Source: Gymnothorax reevesii (lineage: Eukaryota > Chordata > Actinopteri > Anguilliformes > Muraenidae). From it: 64,000 bases of DNA. Position numbers and translations under genes: made by a program. How positions within the stretch are numbered: the stretch's first letter is position 1; every line of letters starts with the position of its first letter. This document shows positions 1 through 12,459 of the stretch, piece after piece. The notes under the pieces are model-generated. The model was not told the origin of the DNA and did not search any database. It was given only the letters and a program-made list of their open reading frames with translations. The stretch spans positions 18,236,667 to 18,300,666 of the forward strand of contig CM056587.1 in the NCBI GenBank assembly GCA_029721435.1, in the 5' to 3' direction.

Positions 1-30
1 TTAGCATCTGTTATTTCGGTAAACGCAACC
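1..30. repeat. Right end of a GCGTTTCCC-type MITE
   Basis: The first bases (TTAGCATCTG...GGTAAACGCAACC) match the right end of the small MITE at 50450-50565, which reads TTAGCATCTG...GGGAAACGCACC. The window therefore opens inside the tail of another copy of that family. Only the last ~30 bp are visible, so its length and target duplication cannot be judged. Confidence 0.5.
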
Positions 31-1549
31 CTGGAAGTATCTTTTTATCCGATATTGTGGCGGCACCCGAAACCCAAGAACGCAGCATTTCTGGGATATT
101 ATACAAATGTTATGCCATAGCTTTGGAGCTGAAAGAGATTTTGGTATTGATATGCAATTTTACCAATAAAATATACAAATTATGTCAATAGAATTATTTT
201 TGCTCCGTTATTGCGGTAGCAGCTAAGTTTATTACTGCTGTTTCAGTAAAGTTTATATGATACACCTTCCTTCCATGCATTTCAATGGGATTTATGCTTT
301 TTGGTCATGCGCATCCTTATAAAAAGACAGATTTTGCCAAAATACAAAAATTTTCCCATGTATGTGTCATACGTGGATGACAAGAGGAGAATGTAAGCTT
401 TAATTTGGTATATGACACATTGTCAGGAAAATTATGGTTCAAAAGTATGGCTGTTTTAAAAATGTACTTATTTTCAAGTCTTAATTTCTTGAAAAACAGT
501 TTCTCTGAGGCTGAAATTTGCCAAAACTTTAAAATGACCTTTCTCGATCAATATTAAAGATATCAGCTAGATTTTTTCACAGAATATTCCTTACTTGATG
601 TAGAATGACTTTGTGAAAAAACTGTAAGTCACCAAAAAATGACTTAAGCTGGTTTATCACAGGCAGGGTTACATATGTACCTATATGTAAAACTTCTTAG
701 TTTTTTTTTTTTTTTTGGCATTTCCAATCCCACCCAGATCCGGGATATCCGATTAGGGAACTATATAGAAATCCTTAGCATTTTAGCATGTGTAGCCCAC
801 TGTTGACAATTGCATTTTATACATCTGTTGGGCGTCACTTCGCAAGCTCAAAACAAGGGAAGAGAATAGACAGATTAAAACAGAGTCAGAATCTTATTTA
901 TAAGCGCCCGTCTAGCCAACAGGACGCGCCTAGGGGAACTCTAATCTACATAACTCTCCCCAGTAGGCCCTTCGCAATTTGCATCCCTGTAGCGCATTGG
1001 TCAATTGTGCGCTACTTCGGAAAAGAGCTGCCGACCACTTCTGGTTGATACAAGGCGGGGATTAAAACCTATATGTTTATATAGGATCTTTCCGTGTAGG
1101 AATTTATGAATCCTTATTATTTAATCCCTGTAGAAAAAAGTCTGGGGCCTTCAGTAGCTATACAAGCATCTCAGATAAAAGACAAGTGTCTGTTCATTAA
1201 TACTGAGAACAGAAATGTAGACTTTGTCTTCAAATTCATTAACCACAATAAAATGGTCAAATAGATGTGGGGATGAAAATGACTTTTGAAAGGCATGTTT
1301 ACTTGAATGCATGTTCTTCAGTGTCCTTTTATTTTGTTATTTTTGTTTTATTTAGCATTATTTAGACTAAGGACCTCTGAGCCATATTCATCTAGAAAGT
1401 GCATTACAGACAAGATAGAAAACATTGCATTTGGTGGAGGCAACAGTGTAGTGTATTACCTTTCAGTGCATGTGTATGAGCTGTAATGATGTGAATCCAA
1501 TTTTATCTAATGTGGCGAATCTGGCAGTGACTTAAACTTGAAAAAATGC
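31..1549. other. Non-coding, part of arhgap6 intron 1
   Basis: AT-rich sequence with no supportable gene. A T-run lies near 699-716. The only longer reading frame (788-1048) has no recognisable domain and no splice or family support. By position this belongs to intron 1 of arhgap6, whose first exon is at 31686-32186 on the minus strand. Confidence 0.5.
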
Positions 1550-3509
1550 TTAACCCCTTTCTGCAGATGTAGATGCCCGCGTCTATAGACCTGCAAATTG
1601 GAAGTACGCTGTTACTGTACTCGATCACTAGATAGCACCCCCGGATCAGTTATTGAATGTTCACAAGCAAGCAGACCTCGAACGCGGTTCTGAATACGGT
1701 GAAGTTCACTCCACTCCCTGTTTTTCGAGAGCTGCATGAATTAAACTCCTCAGCTAAGCCTGATGTGCAAACTGGTCAGTATCCTTGCCCATAGTGTTGA
1801 TTCAGCAGTTTGAAAAAACGATATCTTGACACAGAAAAAATCGTTATCCTTTGTAGCAACCAGTTTAGCCACAGTGAGCTAACAGTATTCCAATTAGTAG
1901 TTCATAAAAATCAGTTTTCTGAGGCAAAAAAATCGACATGGTATTAATTCTCTCACATTCTATTGCCTATTACAGTTGTCCCATACAAAAAAAATTGTAG
2001 TTCCCTACCGTGGATTTACGCGTAGATTCCTTCATTGCCAAATCCAGCGCTACCTTATATCCACCCGAGTACTGGCGTTGATAGCCAATCACTCAACCAT
2101 ACACTCAAGCTCTTCTGCGTAATTGCAGAGTTACCCTTCATGGCCTCCTGAAGTTTCCCTGATAACAATGTATTGATCGGCTCGTTTCTTATCCAATTCC
2201 CGAGTGTTTAAACATTTTAGAGTAAGTGAAACACATTGATTGGACAAACAAAGAGCATACAAACCAATGCGTATCAGCATGCGCTGTTGTATCCTGTCTA
2301 CGTTATGCACATTACGCGGCTAAAATAGACGGGATTTATAGAAAATCGGTTCGCAAAACTGGCCTTGAAGTGTTCAGTTACATTACAGAATTTAAATGAG
2401 AACTATTGGAATTATTTCGAATGAAACAGGACCGGAGGGTTCTTGTTACTGGATACATCGCTCTCTATTTTATACAGTCAATGTCTCTGGAGGAGGGATT
2501 CACGAAAAAGGTCAGGCTGCTATTTTTGTTTTTTTTTTTTTTCTGTTTCGGAATGTATATGTACTCAACTAAGTCGAATGTCGAGGTTTTTTTCCTGTTT
2601 AAAACGCGAACTGCCCGTGCATTTTGGTGTGGACCCCCGGTACGTTCATTGCACGTTTCTTTTGAATCGGGAGACGCAATGGATTTGATATTCCCTGAAA
2701 GTGGAGTGTCTGTTCAGTTAAAATAAGGTATATTTCAGAATTCAGATATTACTGTGTTAGTGAGGTGTACTTGCTCCTTATAAGTGTTGAAATGGGTTCG
2801 TGAGCTTTGAAGAGGGGACTGGTAGCTTTCATTACAGGGTGAATGTTCTGACCGTTTAATTAGCAGTTTATTTAATGCGTGTTTGTGCTGGCTTTGAAGA
2901 AAAATGGCCAAAACTCTAAACTTTATTATGGAGAAAAGGCACGTTCATATTTGGAGAGGTTACTGGTGACCATTGGTATTCAACTGCACTGATATTGATA
3001 CATTCATACTAAACTCAACCAGAAAATCATTCGTTCATATTAAATTTCATGCCTTAAAGCTTTAATTGTGTTAAATACATGATTTTTTTAATGATTTGAC
3101 AGCAAATCATTTTGAGACTTTGGGGAGACACTTGGGTAGCTGTATAATTTGGCTAATAGCATGTAGGTAATCTAGAATGTAATTTTGAAGATGAATTCTA
3201 CTTGTGCTCAAGGAGTTTATGATACCATAAATGTATAGTTTTAAGCCCCAGCAGTTTTTCAATCGTCAGAATTATTTTTTTTGCAATTTCAATGGTGAAT
3301 TCTCATGAAGATTTTTTATGTTTGCTGCTCATTTTCTCTACCAAAATCATGAAAATAAACTGAAATACAATGTAATTCTAAATGCTGTAAGTGTCTTTCC
3401 TGAATTGAGCCACATTTTTCCTCTTTGTGAAGCTTAAATCTTGAATTATACAGCATTAAAGTGGGTAACCCATAAATAGCCAAATTTGGCTTCTGCACAA
3501 AGGGGTTAA
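1550..3509 (+). mobile_element. piggyBac-like non-autonomous element, copy 1
   Basis: An element of 1952 bp (1554-3505) is flanked on both sides by TTAA (1550-1553 and 3506-3509). It starts CCCCTTTCTGCAG and ends CTGCACAAAGGGG, which are inverted ends. A TTAA target with CCC...GGG termini is the hallmark of piggyBac-type elements. A second copy of almost the same length lies inverted at 57642-59601, and a third starts at 63335. The short reading frames inside (2406-2726) do not resemble a transposase and are not kept between copies, so this is a non-autonomous family. Boundaries are certain from the repeated copies; the superfamily name is inferred from the termini. Confidence 0.78.
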
Positions 3510-4189
3510 TTGATGAAATAAACATAATCAAACCATTTTGTTTATATATATATATATCCTACTCTTCCAAAATACACAACTCAATCTTCACAGAATGTAA
3601 AAGTATGGTCAAGACAAAATTGTTGACCTTGTTACTGTTAATGTTTCAGGAAAAAAATGTGACAAATAGTATTAGATATTTGTGTTGATATCATAGCATT
3701 TTGTCTCCTCTCACTTGCCATAGTTCATAATGACTGGTTTACACATTACATGCCGTTGTCACACGTCAGCATGTATTTAGGATCAAATGTGATGCCAATC
3801 TCACATGTTCACAAGTGATTAATAAGTTAGTGCGTGAAATTCTTGTTATTTCTATAAGGGACTTTGGACTAATATGCAGATAGTACCTTGAGAATAAAAA
3901 TATGAGCTAGGCTTCATGTATGACAGTTGCAAAAGTGAGATATGAGCTACACAATAGGTCTGACAAACAGAACCTGCCACTGGGTATATAAGCTATATAG
4001 GAGACATATACCTTGTGTATACATATAGGGCCTAGATGTGGAAATAAAGAAGCAATATATGAGACCTATATGCCCTCTAGCACATATATGTACCTGAATT
4101 AGCCTATATGTGACATATATGCACATATATGCTGCATAAAGGTTGCATAAATGCGCATTATTTGTTCATATAGATTCTTTCCATGTGGG
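3510..4189. other. AT-rich intronic sequence with TATATG-type motifs
   Basis: No gene is seen. From about 3990 to 4140 the sequence is dense in degenerate TATATG/CATATA words (for example CACATATATGTACC and GACATATATGC), merging into the minisatellite that follows. A short TATATA run lies at 3543-3557. Confidence 0.45.
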
Positions 4190-4695
4190 ACCACACACTG
4201 TGCCAGATGGCAGGTGCATGGAGTATCTCCACAGTCTGCAACCGACTGTGGGTGAATGTAGTACCTTATTCTGTACTAGGCTGCACTTGTATATAGTACT
4301 TCTACATGATGTTTTAGACTGGGGTTGCATATAACTCTACATGATGTTTTAGACTGGGGTTGCATATAGTAACTCTACATGCTGCACCAGACTGTGGTTG
4401 TATGTTGTATCTTGACATGCAGTGCCAGACTGTGATTCAATATTGTATCTCTACATGCTAAACCAGACTGTGTTTGGCTGTATTTAGTATCTCTCCATGC
4501 TGTAGCAGACTGTCAGTGTACATAGTATCTCTACATGCTGTACCAGACAGTGGGTGTATATTGTATTTCTACAAGCTGTTCCAGACTGCAGGTGTATGTT
4601 GTGTCTCTAAATACTGTACCAAACTATTGGTGTATTTAGTATCTACATGCGGCACCAGACGGCTAGTGTATGTATTATCCCTACAAGCCGTATAA
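4190..4695 (+). repeat. Minisatellite, ~41-44 bp degenerate units
   Basis: About a dozen tandem units share the core CTACATGCTGTACCAGACTG followed by GTGTATRTAGTATCT. Two adjacent units near 4303-4370 are nearly identical; the rest diverge. The reading frames across it (4143-4334, 4474-4695) are by-products of the repeat. The unit length varies by a few bases, so no frame is maintained. Confidence 0.75.
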
Positions 4696-5191
4696 GCATG
4701 GGTTTGCACGTATGGTGTAAGCTGTTACCATATCCCAGGATGAATCTGTTGCCTACTGATTACAAGTAGCTACTGAAAGTAAAAAAGGGTGTTTTGTGAG
4801 CTTTTTAGCCCACTGAAAAACATCTCATGACTCTCTGTCCGTGTTTGTAATAGACTTACAAAATGTGCATGTACAGTGCAATACCTGTTTTCAGAGCTAG
4901 GTGTCACTGCGTCAAGAGGGTCTTAAGTGCCAAGGCACATTATCTTTACGCTGGCAACCAGAACCACATTAGGTATACCTTACTATCTGATAACTCAAAC
5001 TAAAAATTTTGTACCTTTCAGAAACACTTCCATTCGCATACTGTGCCAACAGAGCCAAGTGAACTGCACTCTTACTCCAGCAATACCCCCTATAGTCCTC
5101 CAACCCATTTTGAGTCCCATTCCACACTTTAAGAAATACTGATATAGACTACTACAGAGCTACATACATAATTTGGGCATGTTTCTATATG
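4696..5191. other. Non-coding intronic sequence
   Basis: No gene, repeat or RNA is recognisable. The 71-codon frame at 4927-5142 has no family features. Confidence 0.4.
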
Positions 5192-5294
5192 TTGCTTATT
5201 TCTGTATTGCCTTGGTATTGGCCAGAGGGTCGCCGTGCCAAGAGCAAATACCGCGACCCAAAGGACAATACCAAGGCAATGCAAAAATAAGCAA
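5192..5294. repeat. Near-perfect hairpin (short palindromic MITE)
   Basis: The left arm begins TTGCTTATTTCTGTATTGCC and is mirrored by a right arm ending GGCAATGCAAAAATAAGCAA. Complementarity runs about 45-50 bp per arm, including GGGTCGC against GCGACCC near the centre. The whole unit is ~103 bp and would fold into one long stem. It resembles a palindromic MITE; no transposase or clear target duplication is seen. Confidence 0.6.
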
Positions 5295-5935
5295 TTTATA
5301 ATATTTTCATTAATTGGTTAAATATGTTGTGCTATCATGACAATATTATGACTATGACTTCTGAAGTAAGCGACTTCAAGACTCATTATAGAGCTAGATG
5401 CTAGGTCCGCAACTGCTTGTGCACCTGCTGAACTCGGCCAAAACAGGGTCGGCCAATACATGATATATTAGCAGGCTGTTTTTACTGTATACTCTGGTGC
5501 TGATTGAGTACTCTCACATGCGAACAAAAGCAGTACATTATGAACAGACTGAACATCTGCAGGAGGAAGTTGCACTTTGGGCACCAGATCAGACAGGATG
5601 CTCATGCGCTTATAACTTCCATTCACATGATAGGCATTCTCCAAGTTTACTAGTGTGTGGATAATAGTCTAAAGTATAAGCATGGGTTGAGAACCAAGAT
5701 CATGAATGGAGCCAGAATTACTTTTAGAGAAGAGGTACTGTAAGAAGAAAATGTAAGATTTCAGAATACTGAGCGCCACAAAATACAATATCTATAATAA
5801 TAAGCATGGCTGCAATGAGAGCCACTGTTCAGTAAAAATCGCTGTTTATACATGTAAAAAACATCTGACAAAGGAAGACAGATGATAAAAAATTTACAAA
5901 GACAGACGCTTTCTCACATCAGTAACATTTAGCAC
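5295..5935. other. Non-coding intronic sequence
   Basis: No supportable feature is seen. The sequence is AT-rich and lacks long reading frames. Confidence 0.4.
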
Positions 5936-7470
5936 CCTCATAAGTATTGGCACTCCAATTATTGATAGGGATGGATTTAAAAAAAAGACATGAAATTCAC
6001 CTTTTGGTCAATAAACTTAATCTCACCCTGAAATAAAAAAATTAACCTTTAATTGAAGTAAATTTATTCAGAAAAAAAAATCCCTCAATAAGAAATTATA
6101 CATTTAAAGAAAACCACATGTCCCAGAATTATTGACACCCCTTGACATTCGAATGAACAAAATGTAAATTAATTTTTTTTTTTTTACTTTTTAAGGTTGA
6201 GCAGAGTGTTGAACTTTCAAGCAGTAAACCATGACTTTCTGTTTCACTGGTATGTAATTACGAAATGACGCCAAGGCCAAAATGTCCTAATTTAATCATC
6301 AAAATGGGATAAAAAGATTAAAAAAACACAAATTAAATCAGGGAAAAGAGTGTTTGCCTTCAGGGAATGGCAACAGAAATATAGCCACCAACATAAAAAT
6401 CCCTATATCTATCATCAAGGTAATAATTTAATTTAAAGTGCTACAACCTTGCCCGGAAAAGTACCCCCGCATAATTTTGATTGAGGGGGATGGTAAGAGA
6501 GGCAAAAAATAAATTATTAAATAATATAACATCCCCAAGGATCCCACTATGCTTCCAAAACTACCATCAGATGCCACCAGCATGCCAAAAGATTATTTAA
6601 AAATCATACCAGAAAAACAAACCTTTACTATTATTAATCTACAAATATTAGTGTCTGGAGTTTGCTAAAAACTACCGGGACTTCGTCTGGAGCTGTGTTC
6701 TAAAGAAAGCTAAATGAAAACTGAGCTTTTTTTTTTGCAAAAGACACACAAGGTGGGTCTGGCATAAAAAGGATGGCTATGCTGAAATGAACCATATCCC
6801 CATGGTGCAGTACGGTGTATTTTCTAAAAGATGGAGGTTCTGTGATGTTTTGAGAATGTTTTTCCACCAAAGACCCAGAAAGCTGGTTACGGTGCATGGC
6901 ATCGTGGACTCCATGAACTGCGAGAACATGTAAAATCTAAATCTAGCTGTCTCTTCCAAGAAACGAAATCTGGGTCGTTGTCGGATCCTCCAGGAGGAAA
7001 ATGACCCAAAAGATGCGAGCATAACAACACAAAAATGATTGAATGAACACAGAAACAAGCTTCTAGCATAGCCATCTCAGTGCCCTGACCTCAACAGCAC
7101 AGGAACCGTGTGGGGTGATATAGACAGGAAAAAGCACATGAGAGGACCTATTACCCTGCGTGATCTGGAGAGATTCTGCAGAAAGGAATGTCTGAAATTC
7201 CCTGCTCTATATTCTCTAACCTCAGAAGATGTTACAGGGGCAGAGTCGCTGCTGTTTTAGTGTCAAAAGGACGCAGGAAAAAGTATGAAATACTGGACTG
7301 ACAATACTTCTTGCACGTCATTCTGTTAAAAATAATTATTTTTTCATGAGATTTTGTTTTTCTCTCAGAATACATGTACTTCAATTAAAATAGTTCCTTC
7401 TCATTTTTATCAGTATGACATTGAGCTGATTGATTGAGCTTTTTTTGTTTGTTTAAACTGTCTTATTCAT
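5936..7470 (+). pseudogene. Decayed Tc1-like transposon with transposase remains
   Basis: On the plus strand the stretch from about 6800 to 7290 reads, across several frameshifts and stops, like the C-terminal half of a Tc1/mariner DDE transposase: GVFSKRWRF, then PRKLVTVHGIVDSMN, a SALTSTAQEPCGV block where the family has SPDLNPIENLWG, then a GEILQ...IPCSIF-like tail and VSKGRRKKYEILD at the end. The glutamate of the DD34E triad is lost in this block. The flanks (CCAATTATTGATAGGG near 5957, TTATTGACACCCCTTG near 6130) look like Tc1-type terminal sequence. The ends are not sharply defined and the coding remnant is inactive. The minus-strand frames here are shadows. Confidence 0.55.
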
Positions 7471-8651
7471 CCCTACTAGAGGTGCGTAGGGATCCGCAGC
7501 GCACATTACTACATGCTACTGAATGTGAGCTTGTCTTGGACGTCTAACAGGGAGATTCCAGCGCAGCCATAAAACCAGTAGCGGGTGGAAGACGCAACAC
7601 AGGGACAGAAAAGGCAGTCCACTAAAAATGCCTTCTTTACAAATGCTTGACCCAATAACTGATGGCCAAATTAGTACCAGCAGCACTCCTTTAAAGACCC
7701 AAATAAACACATCTGGTCTCATGTTCCCGTCTCCCCAATGCTGATCCCTGCAATATGTGAGCAGAGAAAATATTTGTCACCACATGATGTGGCGCAATAT
7801 CCTATCATTCAGAATTTCGTTCAGTCATTGAAATTCATGTGCAACCGATGAAGAAAAATTTCACAAGTCAACCTGCATATTTCACTCGAGACTTAAAAAC
7901 GTATGAGCGAGATTGAATGTGAGATGTGATTCGAACACCAGGTCAGATTCATTAATGTAATTTATTATTATTAACTGAGGTAGATTAACTGAGAACTCTG
8001 GCGCATATTTGCACACCAGATCAGATAAGGAGCAGGGATCTGAGTTCCCTCCTTATTTGGCTTCCTTTAGAGTTTAACCCTTTGAGGAGTGAAATCACAA
8101 ACATGATTAGACTGACCATTTTATTACTGATGTAACATTAAGTGTTGCTAACTGGAAGGCTCACTTGGATTTCTGTAGCACTGCATTCAAATTTGGGAAA
8201 GAACCTACGCTTTCAAGGGCTTTGAGAGGCTTTTGTGAATGCGGACGTCAGTCATCTTTGTCAATGAAGAAGAATGATAGAGTAGGAGATTGGATAGCCA
8301 GTTATATGAGAAGGTGATGACCAGCAAAGAACTGACAAAGACAGCAGCTTTCCAGAAATGTACTGCATGCCTTATCCCTTTTCTATACAAACTGTAGTCT
8401 AATGACAACATAAATCAGGACAAATTTATTATTAATGTAACAGAGCACTAAAATATAAGAATACCTTTCCACTCTAACGTGAGATCCATTTTCATTGAAA
8501 GTACCACAGAACCCGAGGTAAATTCCAATGAAGCTGTCAACAGCAATACCCTGCTCCAAGCAGTGCTACGACAACTTCAACTTTACCCATGAAACCTCAG
8601 CCGCTGTTTAGCAGACAGGCAATAATACCCATCACAACAAAAATGTTATTC
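7471..8651. other. Non-coding intronic sequence
   Basis: No gene, RNA or recognised repeat is seen. The short frames at 7516-7722 and 8205-8411 have no family features. Confidence 0.4.
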
Positions 8652-11199
8652 TTCAAGGGGACCCATTATGCTACATTTCCAAGTTCATATTTTGATCTTG
8701 AACTCCCCTAGAGTACTCCTGATTGTTCGAAGTCCAAAAAAGGGTCCTTATTTAGCTCATACTGCAATCCTCAAAAAACCCCATTTGTAGTCCATTGCAG
8801 TCTCTGCCTGAAATGCCTCGCTTGCGCTGCTCTTCCGCTATGGCCTCCCCTCCCACTTTCTTCTGATTGGCCAGCTCTGTGGAGGGCGGATCTGGGCGGG
8901 CCTCAGCAGAACGCAGTTTTCCGGGTCCGGCTCCCTAGTGTGAAAGGTGAGACGCGTCTGCCATCTGAGCAAAGGAATTTTGCAATCAAACGCTGTACAT
9001 GTGTATAGATCTAATGAAATGAACTTGTTCTAATAAAGGCAACGGCGAAAGTGGAGGATGCAGGGCATAAGTCTGGCAGCTCAAGCTCGAATTTGCTATC
9101 TATCAACGGCATGTTGAGTACACTGGTGTTTCTACTCTATAGCTAGGATTGAGGAAAAGCTAGTATTCACCCCATACAGACGCATTTGTAGAACAAGTCG
9201 ACATACCCAAGTGTAGACCGGAGACCGTAGAAATCTGGCGGGTCTGAGTTTAGAGGGAAACATGGACAGTGAAGAGCAGCAAAAAGTGGACTAACGACGT
9301 ATGGACTGCTTAAATGTGTATTGTTAGGACCTGCTGGTTCATGTGCATAACTGTAGTGTGCCGTTAGCGTGGAGTAACGAACAGCTTCTGCGCTGGTATA
9401 TGATGGAGGGGCGTAAGCTCCAGGCTCTACGGCCTTTTTAAATTGCCCGTGGTAATGGTTTACTTATTGCGTTGGAATGACCAGCGTTTGCTTGTGGAAA
9501 ATGGGCGCTTGCGCCGTTTACAGACTGGACGTGAAACTAATTTTTCGGGAGAGAGATTACATTCAAAGTCAATGCATTGTCTTTGCATTGACTTTGAAAG
9601 TAATCTGCTGCACAAAAAATTTGTTTCGCGTCCGGTGTGACAGCGGCTTAACCCGCTCGTAACGTGCGTATTCGCGTCTTTGCATTGACTTTGCATGTAA
9701 TCTGTCACGCGAAAAATTCGTTTCGCGTCCGGTGTGAAATTAGTTTTATGGATAGTTTTACGGAACAGCTAGAGAGTGCTCAGGTTAGGTTATGAAAATA
9801 ATACAGGTTTAACAGACCGTAAGTTCTGTTAGCATGGACAGTTGCTGATTTGGAGCTAGCAAATCGATAACTTCTACAGGAAAGAATTTGCCATTCAATC
9901 TTTTTTGAATAAAAAGCCTTTTTCGGCTTTATTAGCCAGAACAATTTCTAAAGAGGGATGAAATTATGCCACAGCAGTGCAGAGAAATAGTTTCTTATAC
10001 CAGTCACATTAGAGCTAGAGTGTTTTGCGTTGCTTTCACCGCGGTAGCATCAGAGAGCTAGCCCAGATATTGGTGAAGTATCCGGCTGATCCCGGTCATG
10101 GATAAGTGAAGCGATCACAAGCAGCCGTAAACAAACCCCAGCACGTATCACAAGCTCTACAAAACCTATGTCTGGTCTAACTGCAGCCTTTTCACCGAAC
10201 TTTGCAGACACATACAATACCTCTCCGGTTAGCTTCAACTGTAGTGGCTACAATCAGGCAACATTATGATGAAATTGCCACAGTGATGCTTACCGAAGTA
10301 ACACAAGCATACCGATCAGAATTACTGCATCCAAGTGAACCAGGAGCATTTTTAAGTCGAACAGAATGCGAACAAACATGCAGTAGCTGGTAACCGAGCA
10401 GTCATGACAACGAATGAGACAAACCCTTGCAATACAGGTCTTACAGACAGCAAGTTCCGTTACTGTGGACAGTTGTAGCATCCTAATTACAAACAAGTGT
10501 AAAAAGTTAGCTTCAAATGAGGTTTATGTTCACACACCTTCTGTTGAATTTCCCCTGATATTACTCTTGCATATTTAGGACACAAACATTAGCAACAGTA
10601 ACTTGGCTATGTTAGCCACAGTGCAACAGCCACAATCAACAGGCTATCACATTAGGTAGGCTTATGCCGTAAAAGCAACTTACTGCTTCTGCGTCTGTGA
10701 GACATGGACAGTCGCGACCAATTCAGGCTTTATCTTCAGATATTTTACAAAGCCTGCTTTTGAGGCTAGTTGTTAGTGCTAACTATCGTTAGCGGTCCTG
10801 CTAGCCACCCATAACACGTTAGCTTCACTTACATTATTTGCTGATATATCATTACTTACAGCTTGTGACTCCCAGCGCTTGATCGATGCAACTGCTTCAG
10901 GTTTGAGATGCAGCTGAAACGCTAATCCAGCATTGAATTATCCTATATTGATAAAGCTGTCTTTGGTGAAATGCTGAGCACAAACAGCTACCGTTCCCTT
11001 TAGCCGTGGCTGTTTGCCGCCAGCAAACAAAACGTTACCCACTGATTTATGGTGGCATCGTCTTTTGGAAGAGAAATAGGTGCTTTTCTTTGCGTCCAAC
11101 AATAAATGGACAAGCAGCTTTGGGAGTGATGCTGACAAAACTGTACCTCAAATACTTATATGTATTAAAAGAAGGATCAGCATAATAGGTCCCCTTTAA
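8652..11199 (+). mobile_element. TTAA-type DNA element (Kolobok-like?), copy 1
   Basis: A 2.54-kb element begins AGGGGACCCATTATGCT at 8656 and ends AGCATAATAGGTCCCCT at 11195, giving ~18-bp inverted ends. TTAA follows on the right (11196-11199) and TTCA, a one-base change, sits on the left (8652-8655). Such ends with a TTAA target fit Kolobok-like fish elements, but the class is inferred only from termini. No transposase frame is present. A diverged relative is at 25918-28150. Near the left end are a CCAAT sequence (GATTGGCC) and GGGCGG boxes at about 8865-8910, promoter-like in composition. A smaller palindromic MITE is nested at about 9510-9745. Confidence 0.6.
9510..9745. repeat. Palindromic MITE remnants nested in the TTAA element
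   Basis: The sequence has alternating inverted blocks: ATTACATTCAAAGTCAATGC, then GCATTGACTTTGAAAGTAAT, and twice TTTCGCGTCCGGTGTGA. These are the arms of the MITE family seen whole at 56136-56305. The corresponding place in the related element (around 26780) lacks it, so it inserted here after the two elements separated. A second remnant lies at about 27350-27510. Confidence 0.6.
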
Positions 11200-12459
11200 T
11201 AAGGCAGCTAAAGGTCACCCTGACCAGCGTAGTATGCCAGTATATGACAAAACAGCAGACACAGGCGGAGGCACAAAAGAGAAAGAGAGTTTGGAAACTT
11301 TAATGACAGTCTGACCCATAAGAAGCTCCTGGAAGGAGACTGTGGCTGGAAAATATCCTTTGTAGTATTTTTAACAAATAACTGAATTATAAATGACCAC
11401 CCTGTGGATTCAACTCTCCCTTGTGCAAAAACTAATTTATATGGCTTGAAATAGACATTTGAAAGAGCAAGGATATAACAAGCCTTTCAGCATTGTAGTT
11501 AGACCAAAAATCTTTCTAAGCTGACTTTTGTTGCATGTTCTGCTACCTTTTTAATGCTGCCATTGAGGCAAGACAAGTTTGGCACATAAAGAGATCAGTT
11601 AATTGATTAAGAAAATCTCACTTGTCTTGCAGACAGCAACTTAGAACAAGAAAATGTAACTGATTGCTCAGCAGTATGGCTGTGTCCGGCATGCAAGGGT
11701 CAAGGAAATAAGGCGGCGCTTCTATAAGTAATAATGACAACTCCAGTGGAACCTCAGACGAATTGCGGCAAAGAAGGGAACAGCAGTGAGATTCCACAAT
11801 TGTTGAAAAAGCGCAACATATAGCAATAAAACAGACATGAGAGAAGAGAAACTGTGGAATAATAAGTATAATTGAACGCAAGAATAATAACAATGACGCA
11901 TTTGCTTTGCAATTGGACTTGTGACCGCGTAAGCATTCTCCATAATATGAGTCCAGAGGGGTGCACTGCGAAGCAAGACCAGTGGGTTGGCGAGGTGTGT
12001 TGAGCCCAACAAAATTCCGTACAAAATTTTACAACCCAATCATCAAGTGTTTTCAAGGACTCTTCCGAAGTTTTGGGTGGAGTTTGCCACACAGATTGTG
12101 ACCTCACAGCAACATGGCTGCCTTGTGAATCAGGCAGTGGAACCTCTGTGTTGTCGCATGAATAAAGGAACAACAGCCAGATTCCAAAATCTAAGTAGAA
12201 GAGCATCTGATGATATGAAAATGGACATGAGATCTATGGTTTCATGTTGACACCTCAAAAACTGAAAGAGCAGAATCCACCAGAAAAAAAAGGTAGAAAA
12301 ATAACCTATAATGACACTTTCGGGCAAATACTTGCAACTTGAAAGAGAAAAAAAGATTTATAGTCTTCTTCTGAGATTCCAGCAGGCGGTATGCCGTAAT
12401 GCTGCCCTCCACAATTCATTACAAGACACTACTCAAATTTTCTGACCATTCACTCTCAC
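11200..12459. other. Non-coding; degenerate direct repeat
   Basis: No host gene is seen. A segment near 11735-11850 (CCAGTGGAACCTC...AGATTCCACAAT...ACATGAGA) recurs loosely at 12128-12240 (GCAGTGGAACCTC...AGATTCCAAAAT...ACATGAGA), an old duplication about 390 bp apart. The reading frames across it (11754-12206 minus, 11987-12250 plus) have no protein-family features. Confidence 0.4.

Noticed and set aside
2406..2726. Frame within piggyBac-like copy 1 as a possible transposase remnant
   Set aside because: It is only partly shared with copy 2 (ELFRMKQ), has a poly-Phe run from a T-tract, and shows no DDD motif.
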